6,368 nt of DNA, taken from contig DJFA01000015.1 in assembly GCA_002431975.1 (NCBI GenBank), positions 1-6,368 on the forward strand. The letters are read 5' to 3'. The position numbers were made by a program, and so were the translations under genes. This DNA is from Ruminococcus sp. UBA5884 (GTDB lineage: Bacteria > Bacillota > Clostridia > Oscillospirales > Ruminococcaceae). Positions 1-6,013 of this stretch are shown here, one piece after another (positions within the stretch are counted from its first letter, which is position 1; each line of letters starts with the position of its first letter). The notes beneath the pieces were generated by a model that worked only from the letters and a program-made list of their open reading frames with translations, had not been told where the DNA came from and did not search any database.

Positions 1-32
1 GCTGCTGCGAACGGATTTGCTGCGGCTTTTTT
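1..32 (+). terminator. Rho-independent terminator of the upstream gene
   Basis: Bases 1-11 pair with 16-26 to form an 11-position stem (one T-T mismatch at 6/21, two G-T wobbles) closed by a four-base loop at 12-15. Six T residues follow at 27-32. The stem is much richer in G+C than its surroundings, as expected of an intrinsic terminator. It ends an upstream transcript whose gene is outside the window and so separates it from the operon starting at 67. The stem may extend past the left edge. Confidence 0.8.
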
Positions 33-52
33 ATTTAATAGATAAATTTAAA

Positions 53-60
53 GAGAGGTG
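53..60 (+). promoter_or_regulatory. Ribosome binding site fixing the start of gene 1
   Basis: The stretch GAGAGGTG is a near-consensus Shine-Dalgarno sequence and ends 6 bases before the ATG at 67. A GTG at 58 is in the same frame, but it lies inside this site and would have no binding site of its own. The ATG at 67 is therefore the better start. Confidence 0.8.
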
Positions 61-66
61 AATTAT

Positions 67-1620
67 ATGTTTTGTCCAAAATGTGGTGGAAATATTGATG
101 ATAAAGCAAAATTCTGCAATCTGTGCGGAGCAAATCTTTCAAATATTGCTAAACCATCATCGCCTGTGCCGCCAAAACCAAAAAACAGCGTACAATTTAA
201 ATTTGATGCTGGAAAAATCAAAGATATTTATTCAGGAAAAAACAAGAAAAGAAATATTATTATAACTGCATCAGCTGCGGCGGCAGTAATTGCACTTGGC
301 ATAACCGGTTCTGTTATGTCGAATCCTTCAAATAAGATAATAAGTTATATTGATGATGGAAGTTACAGTGAAGCAGTTGATATTTTCTATAGTGAATATA
401 ATGGAAAATACGATAAAAAGCTTGAAGAGAAATTAGCTGATTATCTGTCACAGTGTAAAGAAAATCTTAACAGCGGAAAAATTACATTGCAGGAAGCTGA
501 GGATATCGCCGATACAGTATATTCAATTTCTGATTCAAGAAATTCAGAAATTTCAGACCTGCATTCAGATTTATATCAGCTTATCAGTTCAAAGAAAAGT
601 TTTGACAATGGAAAACAGTATATGGATGATAAAGATTATCAGTCTGCGATAGACTGTTTCAACAATGTTATTTCTGATGATGAAAATTATGAACAAGTCA
701 GTGATTACATATCTGAATGTGAGGAGTCATTTAAAACTGATATTTTTGACAGTGCAAATTCTTATGCTGAAAATGGAAATTATTCTGAAGCAATCAATGT
801 TTTAGAAAAAAATTCCGAATATATTAAGGACGATTCAAGATATAATGAATCTATTGATGGGTATTACAGTAAGATATCCGATGAAGCAAAGAAAAAGATT
901 GATGATTATTTTTCTTCCGGAAGTTATAGTGATGCCTGTACTTATATTGATAATCTTGTTTCAGAATATCCAAATATAGATGAGCTTAAAAATATACAAA
1001 ATTCAATGAAAAATAATTATATTGACCATATACTTAATGAAGCAGAAGCCAGCTTTAACAATAAAAATTATTCAGAAGCAGTAAGTACTATTGAAATAGG
1101 AATAAATCAGATAGGTGATGATAATCCTGATTTAAATAACACTTATTCTGAATATAAGTCTTATCTGCCTACTTATATTGATGAATTGGAATATCTTTCG
1201 TGTAGTCGTGATAGTTATGATGCTGTATACTTGAATGAAAATTTAAAGGATAATACAGGAGAAGAACACAGACATTCCTGGTGCCTTTATGATGACCATG
1301 ATGACCATGACTGGAGCAAAGATTCGGAAGATTATGCAGAGTATTTTTTAAACGGAAAGTATAATACATTTTCAGGAAAATGCGGCGTTTCATATGAAAG
1401 GCGTTCGAGTGATAAATCAAAGTATTTTGACATATATGCTGATGGTGTACTTATATATACTTCACCTACAATGATTTCAAGTTCATTGCCGGTTGACTTT
1501 TCAATAGATGTTACAGGAGTAAAAGTTTTAAAAATTTCATATCCTCCATTATCAGAACATGCAGGTGGTAATCATCTGGCAGTAATTTATGATGGCGTAT
1601 TTACAAGAAACGAGGGATAG
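67..1620 (+). CDS. Zinc-ribbon, TPR-like repeat, NPCBM-domain membrane protein (putative envelope sensor)
   Basis: The predicted protein has 517 residues. It opens with a zinc ribbon, C3-x2-C6-x10-C17-x2-C20, then a Pro/Lys-rich linker. A single hydrophobic helix at about 64-84 is preceded by the basic KNKKR, predicting the zinc ribbon inside the cell and the rest outside. Residues about 98-365 are acidic and helical with recurring (G/N)-x-Y-S-E-A motifs, the last four exactly 48 residues apart, resembling TPR-like repeats. Residues about 370-515 resemble an NPCBM/NEW2 carbohydrate-binding module: a YLSC-type opening, GKYNTFSGKCGV, then FDIYADGVLIYTSP and a VDVTGVKVLKI-like strand. The domain has an odd His/Asp-rich loop at about 401-416. 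No enzymatic domain is seen, so a sensor or scaffold role is inferred from architecture and from its place at the head of a kinase/phosphatase operon. The start follows the ribosome binding site at 53-60. Domains are fairly sure; the ligand is unknown. Confidence 0.85.
   Translation: MFCPKCGGNIDDKAKFCNLCGANLSNIAKPSSPVPPKPKNSVQFKFDAGKIKDIYSGKNKKRNIIITASAAAAVIALGITGSVMSNPSNKIISYIDDGSYSEAVDIFYSEYNGKYDKKLEEKLADYLSQCKENLNSGKITLQEAEDIADTVYSISDSRNSEISDLHSDLYQLISSKKSFDNGKQYMDDKDYQSAIDCFNNVISDDENYEQVSDYISECEESFKTDIFDSANSYAENGNYSEAINVLEKNSEYIKDDSRYNESIDGYYSKISDEAKKKIDDYFSSGSYSDACTYIDNLVSEYPNIDELKNIQNSMKNNYIDHILNEAEASFNNKNYSEAVSTIEIGINQIGDDNPDLNNTYSEYKSYLPTYIDELEYLSCSRDSYDAVYLNENLKDNTGEEHRHSWCLYDDHDDHDWSKDSEDYAEYFLNGKYNTFSGKCGVSYERRSSDKSKYFDIYADGVLIYTSPTMISSSLPVDFSIDVTGVKVLKISYPPLSEHAGGNHLAVIYDGVFTRNEG
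589..1164 (+). repeat. Four 48-residue TPR-like protein repeats (144-bp period)
   Basis: In gene 1 the alanine of the motifs DYQSA, NYSEA, SYSDA and NYSEA falls at residues 194, 242, 290 and 338, exactly 48 apart (144 bases). Each unit has a helix rich in Asp, Glu and Lys, a turn with Gly or Asn before the Tyr, and a second helix. A diverged fifth copy (GSYSEAVDIF) lies near base 358. The repeat is clear at protein level but not as identical DNA, so it is an old duplication under selection for structure. Unit boundaries are approximate. Confidence 0.65.
1291..1311 (+). repeat. Short 9-bp tandem repeat encoding a His/Asp-rich loop
   Basis: The unit GATGACCAT occurs twice in direct tandem, followed by a third GA(T/C) start, encoding Asp-Asp-His-Asp-Asp-His-Asp. 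Two more histidines (His-x-His) and a cysteine lie just upstream at 1267-1284. The stretch sits in a loop of the NPCBM-like domain of gene 1. It may have arisen by slippage and could bind a metal ion, but that is only a composition argument. Confidence 0.6.
1612..1616 (+). promoter_or_regulatory. Ribosome binding site fixing the start of gene 2
   Basis: GAGGG lies within the last codons of gene 1 and ends 8 bases before the ATG at 1625. An earlier in-frame ATG at 1589 would add 12 charged residues ahead of a good signal peptide and overlap gene 1 by 32 bases, so 1625 is preferred. Confidence 0.8.
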
Positions 1621-1624
1621 ATAT

Positions 1625-3022
1625 ATGAAAAAGATAATAAGCGTATCAGCGTCAGTTATTATAACAATCCTTACAACTTTCATATCCGTATCTGCTTATG
1701 ATTACTATGATGATTATTATAACGGAATACTGGACGGAAGTTATGCCGGTTCAACAAGTATATTTGACAGTGTTTTAAGTTCAATTGAAGGCTTATCAAT
1801 ATATGATATATTTGATACACTGGCAAAAAATGTTGACATTGGATGTTTTGTTGTACCGTTTGGTCTGGCAATAGTAACATGTCTGCTGGGATTTAGATTA
1901 TATAAGGTATACTCAGGTTTCTGTGGGTTTGTTTTAGGAGGTTCTATAGGACTTTTCTTTGCAATAAAGTGTGAAAGTCTGATATGGCTGATAATTGGTC
2001 TGTTGATAGCGATAGCATTTGCGTATATTGCATATCAGTTCTATCAGATAGGATTATTTATACTCGGAAGTATAACTGCATTTCCGGTATTTGCAATAAT
2101 TTCGCTTATGATTTCACTGTCAAAAGGAGCTTTAATAGTGGCAGCACTGCTTTCATTTGGTGTAGGAATCATTGTTGCAATATTCTATAAACCGATAATA
2201 ATTTTGTCTACTGCAATATCAGGAGGCAGTATGGCAGGAACTATTCTTGCCTGTGTAATTGCACATACAAGAATGATGGGGCTTTTTGGAATTATATTTA
2301 CTTGCCTTGGACTTTATTATCAGACAAAAGTGAATAATGGATTGCTTGAAAGCGGTTCACTTATTGAAAAACTCAAGAATAAAGGTATACTGCCTGAATC
2401 TGTATTGCCGCATTCAAAACCTGTTCATGTTTCAGCATCGGCTGAAAAATGTCATAAATGCGGAGCTGTTCTGACTCCCGGAAGTGAATTCTGTATGGAA
2501 TGCGGTGAAAAAGTAGTAAAATCCTCTTCATCACCATCATCTTCCGGAAAAATAATATGTCCTGTATGCAAAGCCGAAAACAGTCCGGAATCTGATTTCT
2601 GTATGAACTGCGGAAGCAAGGTAGGAATGTCAGCAAGAAAATCTTCATCATCTGAATCACAGACGGCTGAGCTTTATGCTCCTGAGAACAGTATGCCAAA
2701 ACCATCGGCAGAACCGGCAGTCAGTTCTTTTAAAACATCAGAAAAACCAAAGTCATCAGATGTTCCATTCACACCATCAGCAAAGCCGCCAATAACCGGA
2801 ATAAGCAGTTCATTCAAATCATCGGCAAAACCATTATCAGAACCGGTGAAAACTGAAGTCGGAGGCGTAAAAAGCTCATTCAGAGGAACAGCTGATTCTG
2901 AATCGGGAAAAATAAAAAGTTCATTTAAAAATCATTCTGATACAAAAAGTACAGGAATTAAAAAAAGCAGTTCATTCAGAAGTGCATCAGTTTCATTTGA
3001 TTCTGATAAAAAATCTGATTAA
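1625..3022 (+). CDS. Multi-pass DUF4203/TMEM198-like membrane protein with two zinc ribbons and a Ser-rich SSF[K/R] tail
   Basis: The predicted protein has 465 residues. Residues 1-24 look like a signal peptide (Lys-Lys, hydrophobic core, SVSA). A Tyr/Asp-rich outer segment follows (25-73). About seven hydrophobic helices then span 74-232, with many small-residue and Gly motifs as in the DUF4203/TMEM198 family. An outside N-terminus and seven helices place the C-terminus in the cytoplasm. There two zinc ribbons appear, C276/C279/C290/C293 and C312/C315/C326/C329. The last 130 residues are low-complexity Ser, Lys and Pro with five SSF[K/R] motifs. The gene starts 4 bases after gene 1 and was probably co-translated with it. 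The family's biochemical role is not known to me. In this operon a scaffold or channel-like membrane partner of the downstream kinase and phosphatase is plausible. Family assignment rests on topology and composition, so it is moderate; zinc ribbons and topology are firmer. Confidence 0.8.
   Translation: MKKIISVSASVIITILTTFISVSAYDYYDDYYNGILDGSYAGSTSIFDSVLSSIEGLSIYDIFDTLAKNVDIGCFVVPFGLAIVTCLLGFRLYKVYSGFCGFVLGGSIGLFFAIKCESLIWLIIGLLIAIAFAYIAYQFYQIGLFILGSITAFPVFAIISLMISLSKGALIVAALLSFGVGIIVAIFYKPIIILSTAISGGSMAGTILACVIAHTRMMGLFGIIFTCLGLYYQTKVNNGLLESGSLIEKLKNKGILPESVLPHSKPVHVSASAEKCHKCGAVLTPGSEFCMECGEKVVKSSSSPSSSGKIICPVCKAENSPESDFCMNCGSKVGMSARKSSSSESQTAELYAPENSMPKPSAEPAVSSFKTSEKPKSSDVPFTPSAKPPITGISSSFKSSAKPLSEPVKTEVGGVKSSFRGTADSESGKIKSSFKNHSDTKSTGIKKSSSFRSASVSFDSDKKSD
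2723..2980 (+). repeat. Five SSF[K/R] motifs in the cytoplasmic tail of gene 2
   Basis: The motif Ser-Ser-Phe-(Lys/Arg) occurs with its Phe at residues 369, 397, 419, 434 and 451 of gene 2. Four copies are preceded by Gly and a hydrophobic residue, as in GISSSFK, GVKSSFR, GKIKSSFK and GIKKSSSFR. The spacing is irregular (28, 22, 15 and 17) and the tail is otherwise disordered-looking. Such repeated short linear motifs usually serve as docking or phosphorylation sites; this is inference. Confidence 0.7.
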
Positions 3023-3051
3023 TTTTAAAATCTGAAAGGAAGTTAATTTTT

Positions 3052-3741
3052 ATGGGTTCAAATTATAAGGCAAAATATGATGTTGATTTGGTATTTGTCA
3101 TAGATGCTACAGGAAGCATGACTGACCTTATAGATATGGTAAAGGAAAATGCACTCAGATTTCATGTTGACCTTTGCAATATCATGAGTGCAAAGAAAAA
3201 GATTATAAACCAGCTCAGAATAAGACTGATTGCTTTCCGTGATTATATGGAAGACGGCGAAAATGCAATGATGCTTACAGATTTTTTCACATTTCCTGAA
3301 CAGGCTGAAGATTTCAGAGAGGCTGTAAATTCAATTGAAGCTGACGGCGGAGGAGATGAACCGGAGGACGGACTCGAAGCACTCGGATTTGCAATAAGGT
3401 CTGACTGGTGCAATAACAGCGGCACTAAAAAAAGACATGTAATAGTAGTATGGTCAGATGCTTCAACTCATGAACTTGGATTCGGCAGTTCATCACCTTA
3501 TTACAACAAAGATATGGCAAAGAATTTTGATGAACTTACACGCTGGTGGGGATTTGGTCAGACTTCCGGCTATATAGACAACAGAGCAAAAAGACTGTTG
3601 CTTTATACTCCTGATGCTCCTGACTGGAATAAAATAAGTTCAAACTGGGAAAATGTCATTCATTTTCAGTCAGTTGCGGGAAATGGTCTTGCAGAAGCAG
3701 ATTATTCTGAAATTATAAACACAATTGCTCAGACAGTTTAA
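3052..3741 (+). CDS. Stand-alone von Willebrand factor A (VWA) domain protein
   Basis: This soluble 229-residue protein is almost entirely one VWA domain. The first strand VDLVFVID leads into the metal-ion-dependent adhesion site D18-A-T20-G-S22, a D-x-T-x-S form of D-x-S-x-S. The second part is GGGDEPEDG at 99-107, as seen in VwkA-like VWA proteins. The third is VVWSD135, giving the last metal-site aspartate. The C-terminal third is Trp-rich (WWGFGQ, DW, NW). No signal peptide or membrane helix is visible, so it acts in the cytoplasm, probably as a protein-binding adaptor. AAGGAAG-like bases at 3036-3042 serve as ribosome binding site, 9 bases before the ATG. It sits directly before a PP2C phosphatase and a kinase, the order typical of TerY-P triads, but its motifs differ from the D-T-S-G-S of classical TerY, so I give no symbol. 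The VWA call is secure; the partner is unknown. Confidence 0.9.
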   Translation: MGSNYKAKYDVDLVFVIDATGSMTDLIDMVKENALRFHVDLCNIMSAKKKIINQLRIRLIAFRDYMEDGENAMMLTDFFTFPEQAEDFREAVNSIEADGGGDEPEDGLEALGFAIRSDWCNNSGTKKRHVIVVWSDASTHELGFGSSSPYYNKDMAKNFDELTRWWGFGQTSGYIDNRAKRLLLYTPDAPDWNKISSNWENVIHFQSVAGNGLAEADYSEIINTIAQTV

Positions 3742-3746
3742 TATGA

Positions 3747-3753
3747 AAAGGAA
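3747..3753 (+). promoter_or_regulatory. Ribosome binding site deciding the start of the phosphatase gene
   Basis: AAAGGAA (3747-3753) directly abuts an ATG at 3754, which is too close for initiation there. It lies about 9 bases from the in-frame ATG at 3763, so translation most likely begins at 3763. Confidence 0.7.
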
Positions 3754-3762
3754 ATGTTGAAT

Positions 3763-4695
3763 ATGAATAATGTTCTGGATGTTATCTGTGTTGACAAGGC
3801 TAAAATAGAAGGCAAAGGCGAAGATGCCGCTGCCTTTTATTTTTCAAGACCGGATATTCATTATATTGGTGTTTATGACGGCTGTGGAGGTGCAGGAGCT
3901 AAAAAATACAGAGATATGACAGGTGCTTATATTGCTTCAAGATATGCGGCATATATAGTCGGAAATCTGTATGAAAACGGTATACAGTTCAGTGACCTTA
4001 AAGAAAATATCTATAAAAATTTAAAATCAGGATTTGATAACCTTAATAAAAAGCTTTTATCAGAAAGCAGTGGTCTGAAAATAGGAGGTACTATGGTGAA
4101 ATCACTGCCTACTACTGCAAGTATGGTTTTTATCAGAGATACCGGTTCATCAGATATTATAAAATGCAATTATATATGGGCAGGAGATTCAAGAGGATAT
4201 TTTCTTGACAGTTCAGGTATGCATCAGATAACAAAAGATGACCTTAATTCAGATGAAGATGCATTTTCAAATCTTTATAATGACGGTGTTTTATCCAATG
4301 TAATATGTGCTGATAATAATTTTTTTCTTAACAGCAGAATTATCAATGTAAAACTGCCGGCAGTTGTTATTTCTGCAACTGACGGGAGTTTTGGTTATTA
4401 TTCAACACCAATGGAGTTTGAATATGCAGTTTTAAGTACTCTTTTTGAATCAGAATCAACGGAAGAATGGGAAGAAAAACTTACAGTATACACTGCGGAA
4501 GCCTCAGGAGATGATTCAAGTCTTTTGCTGGCTCTTTATGGTTTTGAAAGTTTCAGCAGTCTTAAAAAATATTTCAAGGCAAGATATGAACATCTGTATT
4601 ATGATTATATGCAGTTTATAACTGAATGTTCAAATGAAGATTTGCTGCATAATCTGTGGCTCAGATACAAAAAGGATTATTACAGGGAGATGTAA
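3763..4695 (+). CDS. PP2C-family Ser/Thr protein phosphatase
   Basis: The predicted protein has 310 residues and no membrane helix. PP2C motifs appear in order: GKGED at 17-21; the metal-binding IGVYD39-G40 followed by a Gly-rich CGGAGAK; TTASMVF at 117-123; WAGDSRGYFL at 139-148; SATD207G; and the terminal GDDSS at 249-253. The aspartates that bind the two Mg/Mn ions in this family are thus present, so it should be active, removing phosphate from Ser/Thr of proteins. The usual D-G-H-G is D-G-C-G here. The region after 255 (Tyr/Phe/Leu-rich, about 55 residues) is a C-terminal extension of unknown role. The gene follows the VWA gene by 21 bases and precedes the kinase by 3, so phosphatase and kinase are expected to be made together and to act on shared substrates. 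The start was chosen by the ribosome binding site at 3747-3753. Confidence 0.9.
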   Translation: MNNVLDVICVDKAKIEGKGEDAAAFYFSRPDIHYIGVYDGCGGAGAKKYRDMTGAYIASRYAAYIVGNLYENGIQFSDLKENIYKNLKSGFDNLNKKLLSESSGLKIGGTMVKSLPTTASMVFIRDTGSSDIIKCNYIWAGDSRGYFLDSSGMHQITKDDLNSDEDAFSNLYNDGVLSNVICADNNFFLNSRIINVKLPAVVISATDGSFGYYSTPMEFEYAVLSTLFESESTEEWEEKLTVYTAEASGDDSSLLLALYGFESFSSLKKYFKARYEHLYYDYMQFITECSNEDLLHNLWLRYKKDYYREM

Positions 4696-4698
4696 CTA

Positions 4699-5679
4699 AT
4701 GGTCGGATTAAAATCAACAATGCCCACTCTGTCCGGTTCAGGGAACAATTTCAAGCCATATTATATAAATGAATTTGAAGTAATTGCTCCGCTGACAACT
4801 GATAAAAGCGGATTTTCAAAATGGGGAAAATGCGACAGAAACGGAATAAGATATTTCATAAAGGAATTTTTATCCCCTGTTTATCCTGATAATAATGTCG
4901 GACTTTCAGAAGAGATTATGAAAAGCAAAATAAATCAGTGCAATGAATGGTTTGAAAAACAGAATAAACTTTATCATGCAGTTTCCAAGTCCCAGACCGG
5001 AAATATTATTTCACCTGTTAAGTTCTTTAAAAGTGCCAATCATTTTTATCTTGTAACAGAATTAGTGGATAATAAAAATGATAAAATGACATTTGAAATG
5101 CTTTGCAGAAATGCAGAATATGAACAGCGTATCATACTTATAAAAACTCTTGCCTATGCATTCAGCAGACTTCATGAAAATAAAGTGGTTCATTCTGATA
5201 TAAAGCCTGAAAACCTTCTTCTTAAAAAAACAATAGATGGTTTTTATACAATAAAAGTAATTGATTTTGACAGCGGATATCTTGAAATGAATCCTCCTGA
5301 AGGGGAAGATGTTCAGGGAAATCTTGTTTATGATTCGCCTGAAATTCTGCTTTCATTCAATGAATGCTATGATAAAAAGCTTAGCTGTAAAACAGATGTA
5401 TTTTCGCTCGGACTGATTTTTCATCAGATACTTTGCGGAGAGTTCCCTTATTTTTCAGATGAATATGACTATATAAATGAAGCGGTTCTTGATGATTCGG
5501 AAATTAAGCTAAGTAATTCGCTGACTGCTGATTACAGAATTCTGATAGAAAGAATGCTTGCCAGAGATGCGGATAAAAGACCATCTATGAAACAGGTGTT
5601 TGATGAAATAATGAATACGGGAAAAACAGTATTAAAACCATCATCAAACAAGTACTTCAAAAGTGCAACAAGTTTTTAG
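4699..5679 (+). CDS. Eukaryotic-like Ser/Thr protein kinase (non-RD, DFD variant)
   Basis: This is a soluble 326-residue protein kinase. After a Ser/Thr-rich N-terminal segment the nucleotide loop is degenerate (TTDKSGFSKWGK, one Gly of the usual three). Lys55 in RYFIKEF is the likely strand-3 lysine, and Glu86 is a candidate helix-C glutamate. The catalytic loop is H165-S-D167-I-K169-P-E-N172. The metal aspartate is D189 in IDFD, where Gly of DFG is Asp. GNLVYDSPE stands in for the APE region, D233 in TDVFSLG and R294 in DADKRPS complete the fold. All catalytic residues are retained, so activity is likely. Ser instead of Arg before D167 makes it a non-RD kinase, usually not switched by activation-loop phosphorylation. 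There is no membrane helix, PASTA domain or zinc ribbon. The ribosome binding site GGGAG (4685-4689) lies in the end of the phosphatase gene, 9 bases upstream. It completes a VWA-phosphatase-kinase triad. Targets are unknown; the tail of gene 2 is a candidate. Confidence 0.92.
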   Translation: MVGLKSTMPTLSGSGNNFKPYYINEFEVIAPLTTDKSGFSKWGKCDRNGIRYFIKEFLSPVYPDNNVGLSEEIMKSKINQCNEWFEKQNKLYHAVSKSQTGNIISPVKFFKSANHFYLVTELVDNKNDKMTFEMLCRNAEYEQRIILIKTLAYAFSRLHENKVVHSDIKPENLLLKKTIDGFYTIKVIDFDSGYLEMNPPEGEDVQGNLVYDSPEILLSFNECYDKKLSCKTDVFSLGLIFHQILCGEFPYFSDEYDYINEAVLDDSEIKLSNSLTADYRILIERMLARDADKRPSMKQVFDEIMNTGKTVLKPSSNKYFKSATSF

Positions 5680-5695
5680 AAAAGAGGCTGCTTAA

Positions 5696-6013
5696 ATGTG
5701 GAAATGCAAGAGATGTGAAAATATAAATTCAGATGAATCAGATAAATGCTTTATATGCGGCTATTCTTTATCATTATCAATAGCAAAGGAAAGGGAAGTA
5801 CATGATTATCCGCCTGTAAAATCCATTGAGCCTATGTATTATGGAACAACATCTATATTCAAAGAAAATCAGAATGAAATCGAAGCTTTTAACAGAGAAT
5901 ATGAACTATCCAAAAAGCAGAAATTAAAAAATTTTCTTATTCCATTTTTTATAGTTGATGCAGTTATAATTGCAGTTATTATATATCTTTTATTTGACGG
6001 AGGCATTTTATGA
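5696..6013 (+). CDS. Small RanBP2-type zinc finger protein with a C-terminal membrane helix
   Basis: The protein has 105 residues. The N-terminus matches the RanBP2-type zinc finger pattern W-x-C-x2-C-x3-N-x6-C-x2-C, with W2, C4, C7, N11, C18 and C21. A charged, Tyr- and Glu-rich middle (30-79) follows, then a hydrophobic helix at about 80-100 with only five residues after it. Lys-Lys-x-Lys-x-Lys just before the helix predicts that the finger faces the cytoplasm, giving a tail-anchored layout. RanBP2 fingers bind ubiquitin or single-stranded RNA in eukaryotes; in bacteria the role of such fingers is mostly unknown, so binding a protein partner is a guess. The ribosome binding site AAGAGG (5682-5687) lies 8 bases before the ATG and the gene starts 16 bases after the kinase. 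It overlaps the next gene by ATGA. I do not recognise a named family. Confidence 0.85.
   Translation: MWKCKRCENINSDESDKCFICGYSLSLSIAKEREVHDYPPVKSIEPMYYGTTSIFKENQNEIEAFNREYELSKKQKLKNFLIPFFIVDAVIIAVIIYLLFDGGIL

Noticed and set aside
17..45. Possible promoter (TTGCTG at 17-22 and TAGATA at 39-44) for the operon
   Set aside because: Both boxes match the consensus poorly, the first lies inside the terminator stem, and the leader would be only a few bases. The true promoter is not identifiable, and read-through or an atypical promoter remains possible.
58..66. GTG start at 58 for gene 1
   Set aside because: The GTG is part of the Shine-Dalgarno sequence that serves the ATG at 67; starting at 67 also places the first Cys at residue 3, usual for such zinc ribbon proteins.
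1169..1420. Minus-strand open frame
   Set aside because: It lies wholly within gene 1, is His-rich only because it mirrors the Asp/His codons, and has no ribosome binding site or recognisable domain. The other antisense frames at 1680-1880, 2373-2705 and 3243-3425 are rejected for the same reasons.
1589..1624. ATG start at 1589 for gene 2
   Set aside because: It would overlap gene 1 by 32 bases, lacks a good ribosome binding site and would bury the signal peptide behind 12 charged residues.
2723..2980. CRISPR or satellite DNA in the repetitive tail of gene 2
   Set aside because: The repeats are short, irregularly spaced, conserved at protein level and entirely within an open reading frame.
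3052..5679. Complete tellurium-resistance (ter) operon
   Set aside because: No TerD, TerC, TerB or TerZ-like protein is present in the window; only the VWA-phosphatase-kinase arrangement is shared, so no ter gene symbols were given.
3763..5679. Type VI secretion threonine phosphorylation pathway (PpkA/PppA/Fha)
   Set aside because: There is no FHA protein and no secretion component, and the apparent host is a Gram-positive-like organism.
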